Source of the DNA: a virus
Length of the DNA stretch: 61,491 bases
Reading direction: 5' to 3' (one strand)
IMG/VR virus record: IMGVR_UViG_3300042934_000313
Span: 1 to 61,491 of that record
The notes beneath the pieces were generated by a model. That model was not told the origin of the DNA and made no database searches. It worked only from the letters and a program-made list of their open reading frames with translations. This document shows, piece after piece, positions 1 to 9,154 of this stretch. A program made the position numbers and the translations under genes. Within the stretch, counting starts at the first letter, position 1; every line of letters begins with the position of its first letter.

Positions 1-127
1 CCGGCCGGGATGTAGAGGTTGGTCTGCTCAGCGCTCACGACGTGCCTTCCGCTTCTTCTCTTCGCGGATCAGTCGACGGAGCGTCTCGCTGAGTTCCGGA
101 CCACCGGCAATCTCGCGCAGGTCGTCC
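1..127. repeat. Terminal direct repeat, left copy
   Basis: These 127 bases are identical to 61365-61491. An exact length of 127 matches the largest default k-mer of common short-read assemblers, so it most likely marks an unmerged circular contig rather than a physical terminus. A genuine short terminal redundancy is the alternative. Confidence 0.95.
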
Positions 128-198
128 ATGTCGGCATCCGACAGGCGGAACTTGACAGTGTGACGCATGGTCACTGCGCCGATAGGAGGTCTGGCCAT
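28..198 (-). CDS. Small ribbon-helix-helix-like protein
   Basis: A 56-residue basic protein. After a short N-terminal tail, residues of the form TVKFRLSDADMDDLREI followed by a second helix ending in RRLIREE resemble the strand-helix-helix pattern of Arc/MetJ-type DNA-binding proteins; the tail is very Lys/Arg-rich. Start is uncertain: GTG at 216, ATG at 198 or ATG at 168 all stay in frame and none has a strong ribosome site. On the circular genome it precedes and overlaps by 11 bp the leftward gene starting at 61402. A palindrome site lies upstream at 234-248. A small regulator is plausible but inferred. Confidence 0.6.
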   Translation of the reverse strand: MARPPIGAVTMRHTVKFRLSDADMDDLREIAGGPELSETLRRLIREEKKRKARRER

Positions 199-233
199 GG
201 CTTTATTGTCCCACACAACTATTACGTACCTCA

Positions 234-248
234 GAAAGTCAGACTTTT
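234..248. repeat. Palindrome site 1 (centre A)
   Basis: GAAAGTC-A-GACTTTT in the divergent gap between the leftward small regulator and the rightward terminase gene, so it could affect both. Confidence 0.9.
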
Positions 249-284
249 TGGCCTATCCTGGCGTGTGACAGAGGAGCCTGAACC

Positions 285-875
285 ATGCCGGATGCCGCAG
301 AGACCCCTGGAGACGACCTGGATCGAATCCCGGATGACCTCGGCATCCGGCGCATCCAGAAGCGCATCGGCTCGAACAAGGACATCCGCGACGCGGAGAC
401 CATGAGCGAGGTCATGGCACGCGGAATCGCCTCCCTCTGGACCCGCGGAGCCAACTATCCCGAGATTGCCGACGAGTTCGGGGTCTCGATCGCCACTGCA
501 CGCATGGCTGTGGAGCGCGTACTGGCCGATTCGTGGGACGACAACGAGGACAAGACCAAGCAGAGGGCCAGAGTGTCCCTGCAACTCGACGCGATGCTCC
601 GTTCCGTCGTCGACAAGGCCCTCGACCCGAACGACGACAACCAGTTGGCCTACCATCGGGCGCTTCTCCAGGTCATCGACCGCAAGGCGCGCCTGCTCGG
701 CCTCGACGCACCGATCAACGTGCAGTTGGGCCTGCCCTCCAAGGACGAGTTGGACCAGTGGGTGAACGCGGTAGCCGCCTACAACGGCACCGCGACCCCC
801 GTCGAGGGCGACCCGTTCGAGGAAATCACCATGGAACAGGACCCGGAGACCGGCGAATGGCAGTCCCCCGAGTGA
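285..875 (+). CDS. Probable terminase small subunit
   Basis: A 196-residue acidic protein directly upstream of the large terminase. Residues about 60-85 (YPEIADEFGVSIATARMAV) form a helix-turn-helix typical of DNA-recognition subunits of phage packaging motors; the remainder is helical with an acidic tail. Start ATG 285 has GAGGAG eight bases upstream. It is the first gene of the rightward virion block. Function rests on the HTH plus position, not on a clear family signature. Confidence 0.7.
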   Translation: MPDAAETPGDDLDRIPDDLGIRRIQKRIGSNKDIRDAETMSEVMARGIASLWTRGANYPEIADEFGVSIATARMAVERVLADSWDDNEDKTKQRARVSLQLDAMLRSVVDKALDPNDDNQLAYHRALLQVIDRKARLLGLDAPINVQLGLPSKDELDQWVNAVAAYNGTATPVEGDPFEEITMEQDPETGEWQSPE

Positions 876-1171
876 TTCGAGAGCAGATCGAGGCGCAGAT
901 GGTGGAGCGCCGCCTCTCCGCGCGCTTCCACACCTTCCCCAGCGCCCTGGCAGAGATTTCGGACGCCGCGTACAACCGCAGGATGACCGTCCGGGACTAT
1001 GTGGGCCGCGCAGCCCTCGCTTTCGCCGTCTACGACAGCGATGGAGAGGTCATCTGGGACGACATCACCGAGAAGGAGCCCAACATGACCGATCTGGTGC
1101 GTCCGGGCTTCGATCGGGAGCGGCTTCGAGGGGAAGGGCACGGGAAATGGCAGATCGTCCGACTGCGGTAG
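857..1171 (+). CDS. Conserved hypothetical between terminase genes
   Basis: A 104-residue protein starting at ATG 857, overlapping the previous gene by 19 bp and the large terminase by 25 bp. GGAG lies about nine bases upstream of the start; a GTG at 872 is an alternative. The segment around MTVRDYVGRAALAFAVYD looks like a compact helical unit as in small DNA-binding proteins. Packaging accessory or regulator are both possible; I do not recognise a defined family. Confidence 0.6.
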   Translation: MAVPRVIREQIEAQMVERRLSARFHTFPSALAEISDAAYNRRMTVRDYVGRAALAFAVYDSDGEVIWDDITEKEPNMTDLVRPGFDRERLRGEGHGKWQIVRLR

Positions 1172-2604
1172 GTGATGATGACGAGAATGAGCGCCTCACA
1201 CCGGCCGACATCACCAACATGGCCCAGGGATGGAGTCCCGAGGCTCGCGCAGAGGCCGCGCGACTGGTCGAGGACCTGGTGGAAGGTCGCCGCCGTGCTT
1301 GGTACTGCGCTTCTCCTGGTCGGAACTGTGATGGGAAGCCCCACGAGGGCTATCCGTACCCGCATGCGCGGTCTGACCAGTGGCCCCCGCCAGGCGTCGA
1401 CTGGTTCACATGGTTCCTGAGCGGCGGTCGCGGTTCCGGCAAGACCCGAACTGGTGCCGAGTACGCGCGGAAGATGAGCGAGCGCGTCGGGCGCATGGCA
1501 CTCATCGCACCGACCGGCGCGGACGTTCGCGACACGATGATCGAGGGTGAGTCCGGACTCGTCGCCGTCTGCGCGTTCGCCGGGGAGCCCGTGAAGTGGG
1601 AGCCGTCGAAGCGCCGCATCACTTTCCAGAACGGGTGCATCGCCACCACGTTCTCGGGCGAGGAGCCTGACCGCCTCCGTGGTCCCCAGCACGGCTTCGC
1701 CTGGCTGGACGAGCCCGCGCACATGCCGCTGATCGAAGAGGTCTGGTCGAACCTGATGTTCGGCCTCCGTCTCGGCAAGCGTCCCCACGTCGTGCTCACG
1801 TCGACACCGCTTCCGACGAAGTGGGTGCGCGACATCCAGTCCCGCGACAAGACCCGCGTCGTCCGAGTCTCCACCTACGCCAACCTGGACAACCTCGCGC
1901 CGAACTTCCGCGAGGAGGTCGTCAACGCGTTCGAGGGAACCCGCAAGGGTCGCCAGGAGTTGTACGGCGAACTGCTCCTCGATGTCGAGGGTGCGCTCTG
2001 GGCCGAGGAGTATCTCCAGCGGATGGGTCACGGCATGGTCCCGGACCTCGATCGCATCGTCATCGCGATCGACCCGGCCGGTTCTCAGACCAAGCGTGCT
2101 GACGAGACCGGCATCGTCATGGTCGGCCGCGAAGGCAAGGTGGCCCACGTCCTCGCCGACCGCTCGGGCAAGTACAGCCCGCAGGGGTGGGCGCGCATGG
2201 CGCTCTCGCTCTACAAGGACAACGAGGCCGACGCGATCGTGGCCGAGAAGAACTTCGGCGGCGACATGGTGAAGAAGGTCATCGAGACTGAGGCCGAGGC
2301 CATGGGGCTGAATCCTCGCATCATCGTGAAGCAGGCCATGCGGTCGAAGGCGCTTCGCGCGGAGCCGGTCGTCGGCCTCTACGAACAGAAGCGCGTCTTC
2401 CATCACAATGACCTGTCGGCACTGGAAGATGAGATGCTGACGTGGATTCCTGGCGAGGGCGCATCGCCCAACCGGGTCGACGCGTTGGTGTGGGCAATCG
2501 ACGAACTGATCAGCGGATCGACTATCGGTCGCATCCGGAGTGCTCGTGGCGGTACGATTCGCCCGAGGGACGAAGGGCCGTTCTGGCCGAGGAGGAGCGC
2601 ATGA
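1147..2604 (+). CDS. terL: Terminase large subunit
   Basis: A 485-residue packaging motor ATPase/nuclease. Walker A is GGRGSGKT at residues 93-100, Walker B with catalytic Glu is FAWLDE at about 184-189, and a coupling-like stretch LTSTPL follows at about 217-222. The C-terminal RNase H-fold nuclease is indicated by VIAIDPAG around residue 309, a middle acidic segment with AEKNFGGD, and a final VDALVWAIDE near 455. It translocates DNA into proheads through the portal and cuts unit genomes. The length is normal. Its stop overlaps the next start as ATGA. Confidence 0.93.
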   Translation: MADRPTAVGDDDENERLTPADITNMAQGWSPEARAEAARLVEDLVEGRRRAWYCASPGRNCDGKPHEGYPYPHARSDQWPPPGVDWFTWFLSGGRGSGKTRTGAEYARKMSERVGRMALIAPTGADVRDTMIEGESGLVAVCAFAGEPVKWEPSKRRITFQNGCIATTFSGEEPDRLRGPQHGFAWLDEPAHMPLIEEVWSNLMFGLRLGKRPHVVLTSTPLPTKWVRDIQSRDKTRVVRVSTYANLDNLAPNFREEVVNAFEGTRKGRQELYGELLLDVEGALWAEEYLQRMGHGMVPDLDRIVIAIDPAGSQTKRADETGIVMVGREGKVAHVLADRSGKYSPQGWARMALSLYKDNEADAIVAEKNFGGDMVKKVIETEAEAMGLNPRIIVKQAMRSKALRAEPVVGLYEQKRVFHHNDLSALEDEMLTWIPGEGASPNRVDALVWAIDELISGSTIGRIRSARGGTIRPRDEGPFWPRRSA

Positions 2605-2945
2605 TCGGCATGCTGGCGTGGCAGGAGTTCCCGGTGTTCGTCGCCGCGTTCTTCATCGCCGCCTTCGGAGTTGGCCGACTGACGCGCGCGATCGTGCACG
2701 ACGACTTCCCTCCGAGCGTCTGGTGGCGCATCACCTGGGCGCGGATTACGAACGATGGTCCGTGGAACAAGTTGTTCACCTGTTGGTGGTGCCTCTCGTT
2801 CTGGATCGCTCTGCTCTGTATCGGCTGGTTCATCGGGGGCTGGTACATCGAGTGGCTCGCATGGGCCTGGTGGATTTTCTGGGGCGGGCTGGCACTCGGC
2901 TACATCGCCACCATGATCATCGTTCGCGACGAACCGAACGAGTAA
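2601..2945 (+). CDS. DUF1360-like membrane protein
   Basis: A 114-residue membrane protein starting at ATG 2601, with GGAGGAG just upstream and an ATGA overlap with terL. It has an N-terminal hydrophobic helix, a loop with the TCWWCLSFW signature (CxxC followed by aromatic residues), then two closely spaced Trp-rich helices. The cysteine-tryptophan signature is characteristic of DUF1360 proteins, found in phages and Gram-positive bacteria with no settled function. Its place between terminase and portal is unusual for a membrane protein. Confidence 0.75.
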   Translation: MIGMLAWQEFPVFVAAFFIAAFGVGRLTRAIVHDDFPPSVWWRITWARITNDGPWNKLFTCWWCLSFWIALLCIGWFIGGWYIEWLAWAWWIFWGGLALGYIATMIIVRDEPNE

Positions 2946-2954
2946 GGGGAAGCG

Positions 2955-4718
2955 ATGCCGCGCGTAGCGCAGTACGAGTCGCAGGTGATTGCGACGCCGA
3001 AGGGGCGGGCCGTAGTTGCCGCCGCGCGCCGGATGGGCCGCACCGATACCAAGATTCGTGGAGAGTCCGGGTGGCAGAACCGCGCCTGGCTCTGGTACGA
3101 CACCATCGGTGAGTTCCGGTTCTCGTGCGCCTGGGTCGGGAACGTCCTCTCGCGCGCGCGGCTTCGCGTGTTCCAGGGGGACAAGGAGGTCAAGAGCGGC
3201 CCGGCCCTCGATGCCCTCCATGCACTCTTCGGTGGACTCGATGGGCAGAAGGAGATGTTCCGTCAGTTGGGCATCCAGTTCACTGTCGCGGGCGAGGCGT
3301 ACATCGTCGGAGAAGACGGCGGGGCCGAGCCGACCGACAAGTGGTGGGTCGTCGCGGCATCCGAACTCTCGAAGTCTGGCGATGTCGTGAAGATCGGCAA
3401 GAAGGAGATTGACGACCCGCTCGTCGTCCGTCTGTGGCGTCCGCACCCCCGCGTGAACAAGGACCCCGACTCTCCGGCGCGCGCGGTGCTCCCGGTCCTG
3501 GCTGAAATCGACGGCCTCACCAAGCACGTCGCCGCGCAGATCGACTCGCGCCTGGCCGGTGCGGGCATCCTGCTCCTGCCCGACAACATCTCGTTCGCGA
3601 CCACGGCGACGACGAATAGCGAGGACGACACATCCGGGCTCGCCGCGATCGACCCGTTCCTCGACGAACTCATGCAGACGATGATGACCGCGATCAAGAA
3701 TCGCGAGGACCCGTCTGCCCTCGTGCCGATTCTCCTCCAGGCCAACGGCGAGTATCTGGACAAGGTGCGTCACCTGACCTTCTCCACCCCGCTCGACCAG
3801 CAGGCGATCGAACTCCGCAAGGAAGCGATCCGCCGCCTGGCCCTCGGCATGGACATGCCTCCGGAGGTCCTGACGGGCACTGGGGACGTGAATCACTGGG
3901 GGGCTTGGCAGATTGAGGATGCCTCGATCAAGGCGCACACAGAGCCGCTCCTCCAGATCATCGTGCAGTCGCTCACCGAGGGCTACCTCTGGCCGTACCT
4001 TGAAGACGACATGGACGAGGAGGCGGCACGCGAGTTCCACTTCGTCGCCGACACGTCGCAGATGCGCCTGCGCCCGGACCGCTCGAAGGAGGCTGTCGAA
4101 CTCTTCGACCGCGCCGTGCTGAGTGAGGACGCCCTGCTCGTCGAGAACGGCTTCGCTCCCGGCGACAAGATGACCGACAAGGACCGGACTGAGTTCTTCA
4201 AGCGCAAGGTCGCCTCGGGCATGACCACGCCGGAACTCGTTGCCGCCGCACTCTCACTCCTGGGCGTGAACCTGCCGGTCGAGCAGATCACCGTCTCCGA
4301 GCGTGAGCACCCGGCCGTCGACATCCCCTCGCTCGAAGGACACCCGGACCGGAACCCGCCCGACCCGACCGCGCGCCGTCACCGTCGCACCGAGGAAGCG
4401 GGCATGGCCGAGGTCGTCGTCATCCGCGCACTGGAGCGGGCAGGCAACCGGATCAAGTCGAAGTACAAGGACCGGATCAGCATGGGCGCGGAGAACGTGG
4501 CACCGCACACGCTCCACCGCTTCACCATGACCATGACGCCGACTCAGATCGACGACGTGCTCCTGGACGCCTGGACCATCCTCGGCAACCTGCCGAAGAT
4601 GGAGACGATCACCGCCATGATGCTCGACCGCTACGTGCGCATGCTGTTCGCCAACAACCTGCCGCACGAAAGTCGGACTTTCCGGGCCTTCCTGGAAGCC
4701 GAGCCCGATGGAGACTGA
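2955..4718 (+). CDS. Portal protein
   Basis: A 587-residue portal, the dodecameric ring through which DNA is packaged and ejected. The assignment rests on size, position after the terminase, and the segment around residues 300-335 (VLTGTGDVNHWGAWQIE), common in actinophage portals. Start ATG 2955 follows AGGGGAAG. The last coding segment contains palindrome site 2, encoding ESRTF near the C terminus, and the gene overlaps the next by 11 bp. Confidence 0.88.
   Translation: MPRVAQYESQVIATPKGRAVVAAARRMGRTDTKIRGESGWQNRAWLWYDTIGEFRFSCAWVGNVLSRARLRVFQGDKEVKSGPALDALHALFGGLDGQKEMFRQLGIQFTVAGEAYIVGEDGGAEPTDKWWVVAASELSKSGDVVKIGKKEIDDPLVVRLWRPHPRVNKDPDSPARAVLPVLAEIDGLTKHVAAQIDSRLAGAGILLLPDNISFATTATTNSEDDTSGLAAIDPFLDELMQTMMTAIKNREDPSALVPILLQANGEYLDKVRHLTFSTPLDQQAIELRKEAIRRLALGMDMPPEVLTGTGDVNHWGAWQIEDASIKAHTEPLLQIIVQSLTEGYLWPYLEDDMDEEAAREFHFVADTSQMRLRPDRSKEAVELFDRAVLSEDALLVENGFAPGDKMTDKDRTEFFKRKVASGMTTPELVAAALSLLGVNLPVEQITVSEREHPAVDIPSLEGHPDRNPPDPTARRHRRTEEAGMAEVVVIRALERAGNRIKSKYKDRISMGAENVAPHTLHRFTMTMTPTQIDDVLLDAWTILGNLPKMETITAMMLDRYVRMLFANNLPHESRTFRAFLEAEPDGD
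4668..4682. repeat. Palindrome site 2 (centre G), inside portal gene
   Basis: GAAAGTC-G-GACTTTC, perfect, within codons near the portal C terminus and about 25 bp before the next start. Confidence 0.9.
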
Positions 4719-7026
4719 GGAGTTCGCGGCTCGTCGTCGCGCGCAGTTCGTAGAGGTCGACAAGGAACTCGGCCCCTTCGCTCAGCGCGCAATGACCATG
4801 TACGCGAATGGACGTGCGACCTGGAGTGATGAACTCCTGGATGCCGCCGAGGTCATCTGGCGCGAGGTCTTCGAGACTGAGGCCCCGAACGCTGACCCGG
4901 AGCGGTACGTCAATCGGTTCCGCGAGAGCGTGGGCAAGGCGCTGTCCAACACCACGCGGCCGGAAGGTCCGCCGACCCAGGGGCAGATCGACCGGGTGAC
5001 CATGTGGCTCGGCACCTACACGGTGAACGACGCCACCTGGAGCGGAGTCGGCGCGCGTGGCGGTCGCTTCAAGAAGTGGGTGACCATGCACGACAGCGCC
5101 GTGCGCGAGAGCCACCGGCCTGTCGATGGACAGATCGTCCCGATCGGGGCAACATTCAACGTAGGCGCATTCGACCTTCGCTTCCCTGGCGATCCGGTCG
5201 GACCGCCCGAGTTGTGGATCAACTGCCGTTGCGTCATCCAGCCCGCGGCACGAGTAGGGGAGGCCAGCATGAGCCCGACGACCTTCGCGATCGAGGATGA
5301 CGAGAACGTCATCGAAGAGGGGCCGGTCACCGGTCCGGACGACCTCGACGACGAGATGCCGCCTGACGAGCCGGAGGAGGACGAGGAACTCATCACCGAG
5401 ATTCCCGTCCACGGCACGCTCGCGCCGGAGGGGGTGGCAACCGGCGACGGCCGCATGTTCGCGGACGGTGGCCTGTCCAACCGTGACCTTCCGCTCCCGA
5501 TCGCGTACCAGTTGCAGTCGGGCGAGGGTCACTCCAACTCCGTGACCGTGGGCCGCATCGACGAAATCTTCCGCGAGGGCAACCTCATGCAGTTCCGCGG
5601 TGCGCTCATGCTGAACCGCGACGCATCGGCTGAGGTCATCGACGGCATCATCGACGGTACTGTCCGCGGCATCTCCGTCGACGTGGATGACGTGGAAGTC
5701 GACATGGAGGCGGTCGCCTACGAGTCGGAGGTCGACACCGGCAAGGCCCCGATGACCGTGTTCAAGACCGCGCGCATCGCGGGCGTGACCATCGTCCCGA
5801 TCCCGGCGTTCCAGGAGGCGTTCATCGCTCTCGGCCACGAGTGGCCCGAGGAGTCCGAGGACGAACTCTCGCCGGAGGAGGCTCTCGCCGCCTGTGGTTG
5901 CAAGGGTCCTGAGGACGACGAGAACCCCGACATCGAACTCGGCTACGACGCCGTTGCGGCATCCGCCTTCGCCCCCGGCACCAAGGACGGACCGGGGTGG
6001 ATCACTCACCCGGTGCCGACCGCGCGCATCCGGCGCTACTGGGTGCACGGCAAGGGTGCGGCGAAGATTCGCTGGGGCCTCGGCGCTCCTGGCGGTGACT
6101 TCAACCGGTGCCGTCGCCAGTTGGCGAAGTACGTCCAGAACCCGAAGTGGCTCGCTGGGCTGTGCGCCAACATGCACAAGGAGGCCACCGGCTTCTGGCC
6201 GGGCTCGAAGGTGAACCGTGCCGCCCTCATGGCATCCGGCGAACCGGCTCCGATCTTCAACCTCGTGGCGTCGGCGTCGTACGTGTTCGACTCGAACGCC
6301 TTCAAGCGGCAGGAAATGGCTGAGCCGCGCGTGGGCGTTGAGGTCGAGGGCGATCACGTCTACGGCTACATCGCACAGTGGGGCGTCTGCCACATCGGCA
6401 TCCAGGGCGTGTGCACCACCGCTCCGCACTCGCTCTCGGACTACTGGTACTTCGCCACCGGCAAGGTCGACACCGAGGAGGGCACTGTCCGCGTCGGCCA
6501 GATCACGATGGACACCGGGCACGCGTCCATGCGCGCGAACGCGAAGGTCGCCGCCGCGCACTACGACAACACCGGTGCCGCCGCCGCAGACGTGGCTGTC
6601 GGCGAGGATGAGTTCGGCATCTGGTTCTCCGGCGTCCTCCGCTCGAAGGTCACCGACGAACAGCGCCACGCTCTCCGCGCGGCCGGTCGGGTCAGTGGTG
6701 ACTGGCGTCAGATCGGTCATGACCTGGAACTCGTCGCCGCGCTCGCGGTGAACGTCCCCGGCTTCCCGATCCCACACGTCCGCGCGGGTGTCTACAACGG
6801 CGAGCAGGTGTCGCTGGTCGCGGCTGGCCTGTTCGACGACCCCGACGAGGCGATCAAGACGGTGATCGAGAAGGACCAGTTCTCGGCCACCGAGGTCGTC
6901 GGCATTATCCGGTCGACCGTCGCGGAGTACCGCCACCAGGAGAAGCGGGCTGTGCAGGCCGCGCCGATCCGGCAGGCGCTTCGCCAGAAGAAGATCGAGT
7001 CCCTTCGCTCGAAGATCAAGGAGTAG
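4708..7026 (+). CDS. Fused MuF-like head protein and capsid maturation protease
   Basis: A 772-residue multidomain protein. Residues 1-190 resemble the Mu gpF-type minor head protein, ending in the usual WINCRC motif near residue 172. An acidic linker follows, then from about residue 230 to 375 a prohead protease-like domain with the GHSNSVTVGRIDEI region, a typical strand-rich core and VTIVPIPAF. Residues 400-500 form a small basic cysteine-containing region (LAGLCANMHKEATGFWPGS), and 535-680 contain a further folded domain. Such fusions occur in some actinophages; the large C-terminal extension is notable. It likely processes capsid proteins and couples head assembly to the portal. Confidence 0.82.
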   Translation: METEEFAARRRAQFVEVDKELGPFAQRAMTMYANGRATWSDELLDAAEVIWREVFETEAPNADPERYVNRFRESVGKALSNTTRPEGPPTQGQIDRVTMWLGTYTVNDATWSGVGARGGRFKKWVTMHDSAVRESHRPVDGQIVPIGATFNVGAFDLRFPGDPVGPPELWINCRCVIQPAARVGEASMSPTTFAIEDDENVIEEGPVTGPDDLDDEMPPDEPEEDEELITEIPVHGTLAPEGVATGDGRMFADGGLSNRDLPLPIAYQLQSGEGHSNSVTVGRIDEIFREGNLMQFRGALMLNRDASAEVIDGIIDGTVRGISVDVDDVEVDMEAVAYESEVDTGKAPMTVFKTARIAGVTIVPIPAFQEAFIALGHEWPEESEDELSPEEALAACGCKGPEDDENPDIELGYDAVAASAFAPGTKDGPGWITHPVPTARIRRYWVHGKGAAKIRWGLGAPGGDFNRCRRQLAKYVQNPKWLAGLCANMHKEATGFWPGSKVNRAALMASGEPAPIFNLVASASYVFDSNAFKRQEMAEPRVGVEVEGDHVYGYIAQWGVCHIGIQGVCTTAPHSLSDYWYFATGKVDTEEGTVRVGQITMDTGHASMRANAKVAAAHYDNTGAAAADVAVGEDEFGIWFSGVLRSKVTDEQRHALRAAGRVSGDWRQIGHDLELVAALAVNVPGFPIPHVRAGVYNGEQVSLVAAGLFDDPDEAIKTVIEKDQFSATEVVGIIRSTVAEYRHQEKRAVQAAPIRQALRQKKIESLRSKIKE

Positions 7027-7028
7027 TC

Positions 7029-7175
7029 ATGGCGTGCGCCTGTGGAACCAAGAAGCCCGTCTCGTCTACGACGTACGTTCACACGTCGCCGACCGGCGAG
7101 CAGAAGACCTACAAGACCGAGGTCGAAGCCGCCGCCGCTACGCAGAGGCTTGGCGGAACGTACCGCCCGCAGTAG
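7029..7175 (+). CDS. 48-residue cysteine-containing protein
   Basis: A short gene starting at ATG 7029, two bases after the protease stop. The product begins MACACGTKKP, continues with a Thr/Tyr-rich TYVHTSPTGEQKTYKT strand pair, and ends in AAAATQRLGGTYRPQ. Short proteins of this design (N-terminal Cys-x-Cys, Ala-rich helix, GGTYR ending) often sit between protease and capsid genes in actinophages, where they resemble DUF7196. Role unknown; head assembly is suggested by position. Confidence 0.7.
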   Translation: MACACGTKKPVSSTTYVHTSPTGEQKTYKTEVEAAAATQRLGGTYRPQ

Positions 7176-7187
7176 CATCAGAGCACT

Positions 7188-7260
7188 ATCGGACGCTCCG
7201 GGAAAAGCGGGCTGGTCTCCAAAACCGGCTGACGGCGGGGTTCGACTCCTCGGTCCGGTG
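7188..7260 (+). tRNA. tRNA-Trp (anticodon CCA)
   Basis: A 73-nt cloverleaf folded by hand. The acceptor stem pairs 7188-7194 (ATCGGAC) with 7253-7259 (GTCCGGT) with one wobble. The anticodon stem CTGGT/ACCGG closes the loop CTCCAAA, placing CCA at the anticodon. The T arm has CGGGG-TTCGACT-CCTCG. The D arm is short and GC-rich and the variable loop is about seven bases, slightly long. CCA is not encoded in full. It lies between head genes and just before a strong terminator. Confidence 0.85.
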
Positions 7261-7268
7261 CAGACAGG

Positions 7269-7300
7269 AACCCTCGACACGCCGTTGTCGGGGGTTTTCT
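7269..7300 (+). terminator. Rho-independent terminator after tRNA-Trp
   Basis: An 11-bp stem (AACCCTCGACA with TGTCGGGGGTT, one G-T pair) with loop 7280-7285 is followed by TTTTCT. It would release the tRNA 3' end and reduce read-through into the capsid gene. Confidence 0.85.
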
Positions 7301-7416
7301 GTTGGTGCATGTCCTGAACGTGTGCTAGAAATCTCTTGACTCACTCCTGTCGTAGATGGGGGCGTGAAGGCGTAGCCGCTTATCCGTCCACACCATCCGA
7401 CAAGGAAGTGAACATC

Positions 7417-9111
7417 ATGGCTTTCGAGAAGCCCGAGACCTTCGAGGGTCTGGACCTCGACGCCCTTCGCGCCCTCAGCGCGGAGGCTCTGGAAGAGGCA
7501 CGCTCCATCATGGCGGCTGACGACGCCGACCTCACCGACGAGCAGATCGCTCAGGCCGAGGCGCTCATGCGCGACTCCGCCGAGATTGACGCTGTGGTCG
7601 TCGAGCGCGAAGAGGCCGAGGTCGCACGCGCCGAGAAGATCGCCGCTCTTCGTGAGCAGGCGGCTCCCGCAGACTCCACCCCCGTCGAGGACCCCGAAGA
7701 GGAGCCCGAGGCCGAGGTCGAAGACCCCGCAGATGCCGAAGAGTCGCAGGACGCAGAGGCCGAGAAGAAGGAGGTCGTCGTGGCCGCTGCCCCGGCACCC
7801 AAGCGCACCGTTGCAGTCGCGCGGCGCTCCGCCCCTGAGGTCGTGGTTCCGGACGAGAAGCCGGACCTCCCCACGATCGTCGCCGCCGCCGATGTGCCGG
7901 GATTCGAGTCGGGCAAGACGCTCGCCGACTTCTCGGAACTGGCTGACGCGTTCGCCAAGCGCGCGCGTGGCTTCGGTGGCCGCAACGAGGATGGTCTCCC
8001 GACCGGCGTCTACCAGATGACCGAGGGTGCCCGCCACTACGGCGTCGCCAAGATTCAGAAGCCGGAGAACGAGTTCTCCACCGGCATGAACGAGCCCATC
8101 GAGAAGCAGATGGAGGTCGTCATGGCGGCGGCGCGCGAGTCGCGTCTGCCGAAGGGCGGACTCGTCGCGGCCGGTGGCTGGTGCGCCCCGTCCGAAATCT
8201 GGTACGACTCGTTCCTCCGCCTGGAGGACGCGAACGCCGGTCTGCTCTCGATCCCCGAGGTCACCGCCCGCCGTGGTGGTATCAACTTCACCAAGGGTCC
8301 GGACTTCCAGACGCTCTACGCGGACGTGGACTTCGGCTTCATCCAGACCGAGGCGCAGGCCGAGGCCGCGACCGTGAAGCCCTGCTACGCGGTCGAGTGC
8401 CCCCCGTTCACTGAGGTTCGCCTGGATGCCGTGGGCTTCTGCATCACGGCAGGCATCCTCACGAACGCCGCCTACCCGGAACTGATCCGCCGCGTGCTCG
8501 AACTGGCCCTCGCGGGTCAGCGTCGCCGCATCAACGCGTCGACCATCAGCCGGATCAGCACGGCCGCGGGTGCCGCGATCGACTACGTGGAGGTCGGTGC
8601 CGCGACGAGCGACCTGCTCGACGCGCTGACGATCCAGGCCAACCGCATCCGGTACCAGTACTGGATGAACCCGAACGCCACGATCGAGGTCATCCTCCCG
8701 GTCTGGGCGAAGGACATCGTGCGCGCGGACCTTTCGCGTCGCACCGGGGTTGACATGCTCGCCGTCAGCGACGCGCAGATCAACTCGTTCTTCGGGGCGC
8801 GCAACCTGGCCGTGCAGTTCGTGTACGACTACCAGAACCTCACGACCGCCAACACCGGCACCTGGACCGCGTTCCCGACTTCGGTCGAGGCGATCCTGTA
8901 CCCGGCTGGTGCCTTCGTCCGCCTCACCGCCGACGTGATCGACCTCGACGCGATCTACGACTCGGTGAACACCAAGACGAACACCTACACCGCGGCCTTC
9001 TTCGAGGAGGGCATGGCTGTCGCGAACGTCGGCGGTTCGGCCGTGAAGGTGACCGTGGGCCTCAACGTCCTCGGCAACACTGGCGCGGCGAACGTCGATA
9101 ACGTCGCCTGA
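7417..9111 (+). CDS. Major capsid protein with acidic N-terminal scaffold-like region
   Basis: A 564-residue protein; ATG 7417 is chosen because AAGGAAG lies seven bases upstream, whereas an upstream in-frame ATG at 7336 lacks one. Residues 1-180 are rich in Glu, Asp and Ala with coiled-coil heptads, as in HK97-type delta/scaffold domains removed by the maturation protease. Residues about 190-564 look like an HK97-fold shell protein, with a Trp/Cys-containing N arm (GGWCAPSE) and a hydrophobic C-terminal core. An uncleaved fused domain is the alternative to a removed scaffold. Confidence 0.85.
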   Translation: MAFEKPETFEGLDLDALRALSAEALEEARSIMAADDADLTDEQIAQAEALMRDSAEIDAVVVEREEAEVARAEKIAALREQAAPADSTPVEDPEEEPEAEVEDPADAEESQDAEAEKKEVVVAAAPAPKRTVAVARRSAPEVVVPDEKPDLPTIVAAADVPGFESGKTLADFSELADAFAKRARGFGGRNEDGLPTGVYQMTEGARHYGVAKIQKPENEFSTGMNEPIEKQMEVVMAAARESRLPKGGLVAAGGWCAPSEIWYDSFLRLEDANAGLLSIPEVTARRGGINFTKGPDFQTLYADVDFGFIQTEAQAEAATVKPCYAVECPPFTEVRLDAVGFCITAGILTNAAYPELIRRVLELALAGQRRRINASTISRISTAAGAAIDYVEVGAATSDLLDALTIQANRIRYQYWMNPNATIEVILPVWAKDIVRADLSRRTGVDMLAVSDAQINSFFGARNLAVQFVYDYQNLTTANTGTWTAFPTSVEAILYPAGAFVRLTADVIDLDAIYDSVNTKTNTYTAAFFEEGMAVANVGGSAVKVTVGLNVLGNTGAANVDNVA

Positions 9112-9117
9112 GTCTGA

Positions 9118-9154
9118 CCCTGGGGGCAGGGTGGTGATCCTCCTGCCCCCAGGG
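9118..9154 (+). terminator. Hairpin after major capsid gene
   Basis: A perfect 13-bp GC-rich stem (9118-9130 with 9142-9154) with an 11-nt loop, without a following T run. It may act as a weak attenuator or 3' stabiliser separating abundant capsid message from downstream genes. Confidence 0.6.

Noticed and set aside
28-216. Lysogeny repressor or integration module at the left end
   Set aside because: The small RHH-like protein is too short and no integrase, excisionase or attachment core is present.
2403-4040. 545-codon leftward open frame opposite the portal
   Set aside because: Antisense shadow without ribosome site; the portal strand has recognisable motifs.
4609-6936. 775-codon leftward open frame opposite the MuF-protease gene
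   Set aside because: Antisense shadow; composition is low complexity and the opposite strand codes a recognisable fusion protein.
7310-7416. Promoter for the capsid gene (TTGACT near 7334)
   Set aside because: No -10 element at 16-18 bp spacing; cannot be supported.
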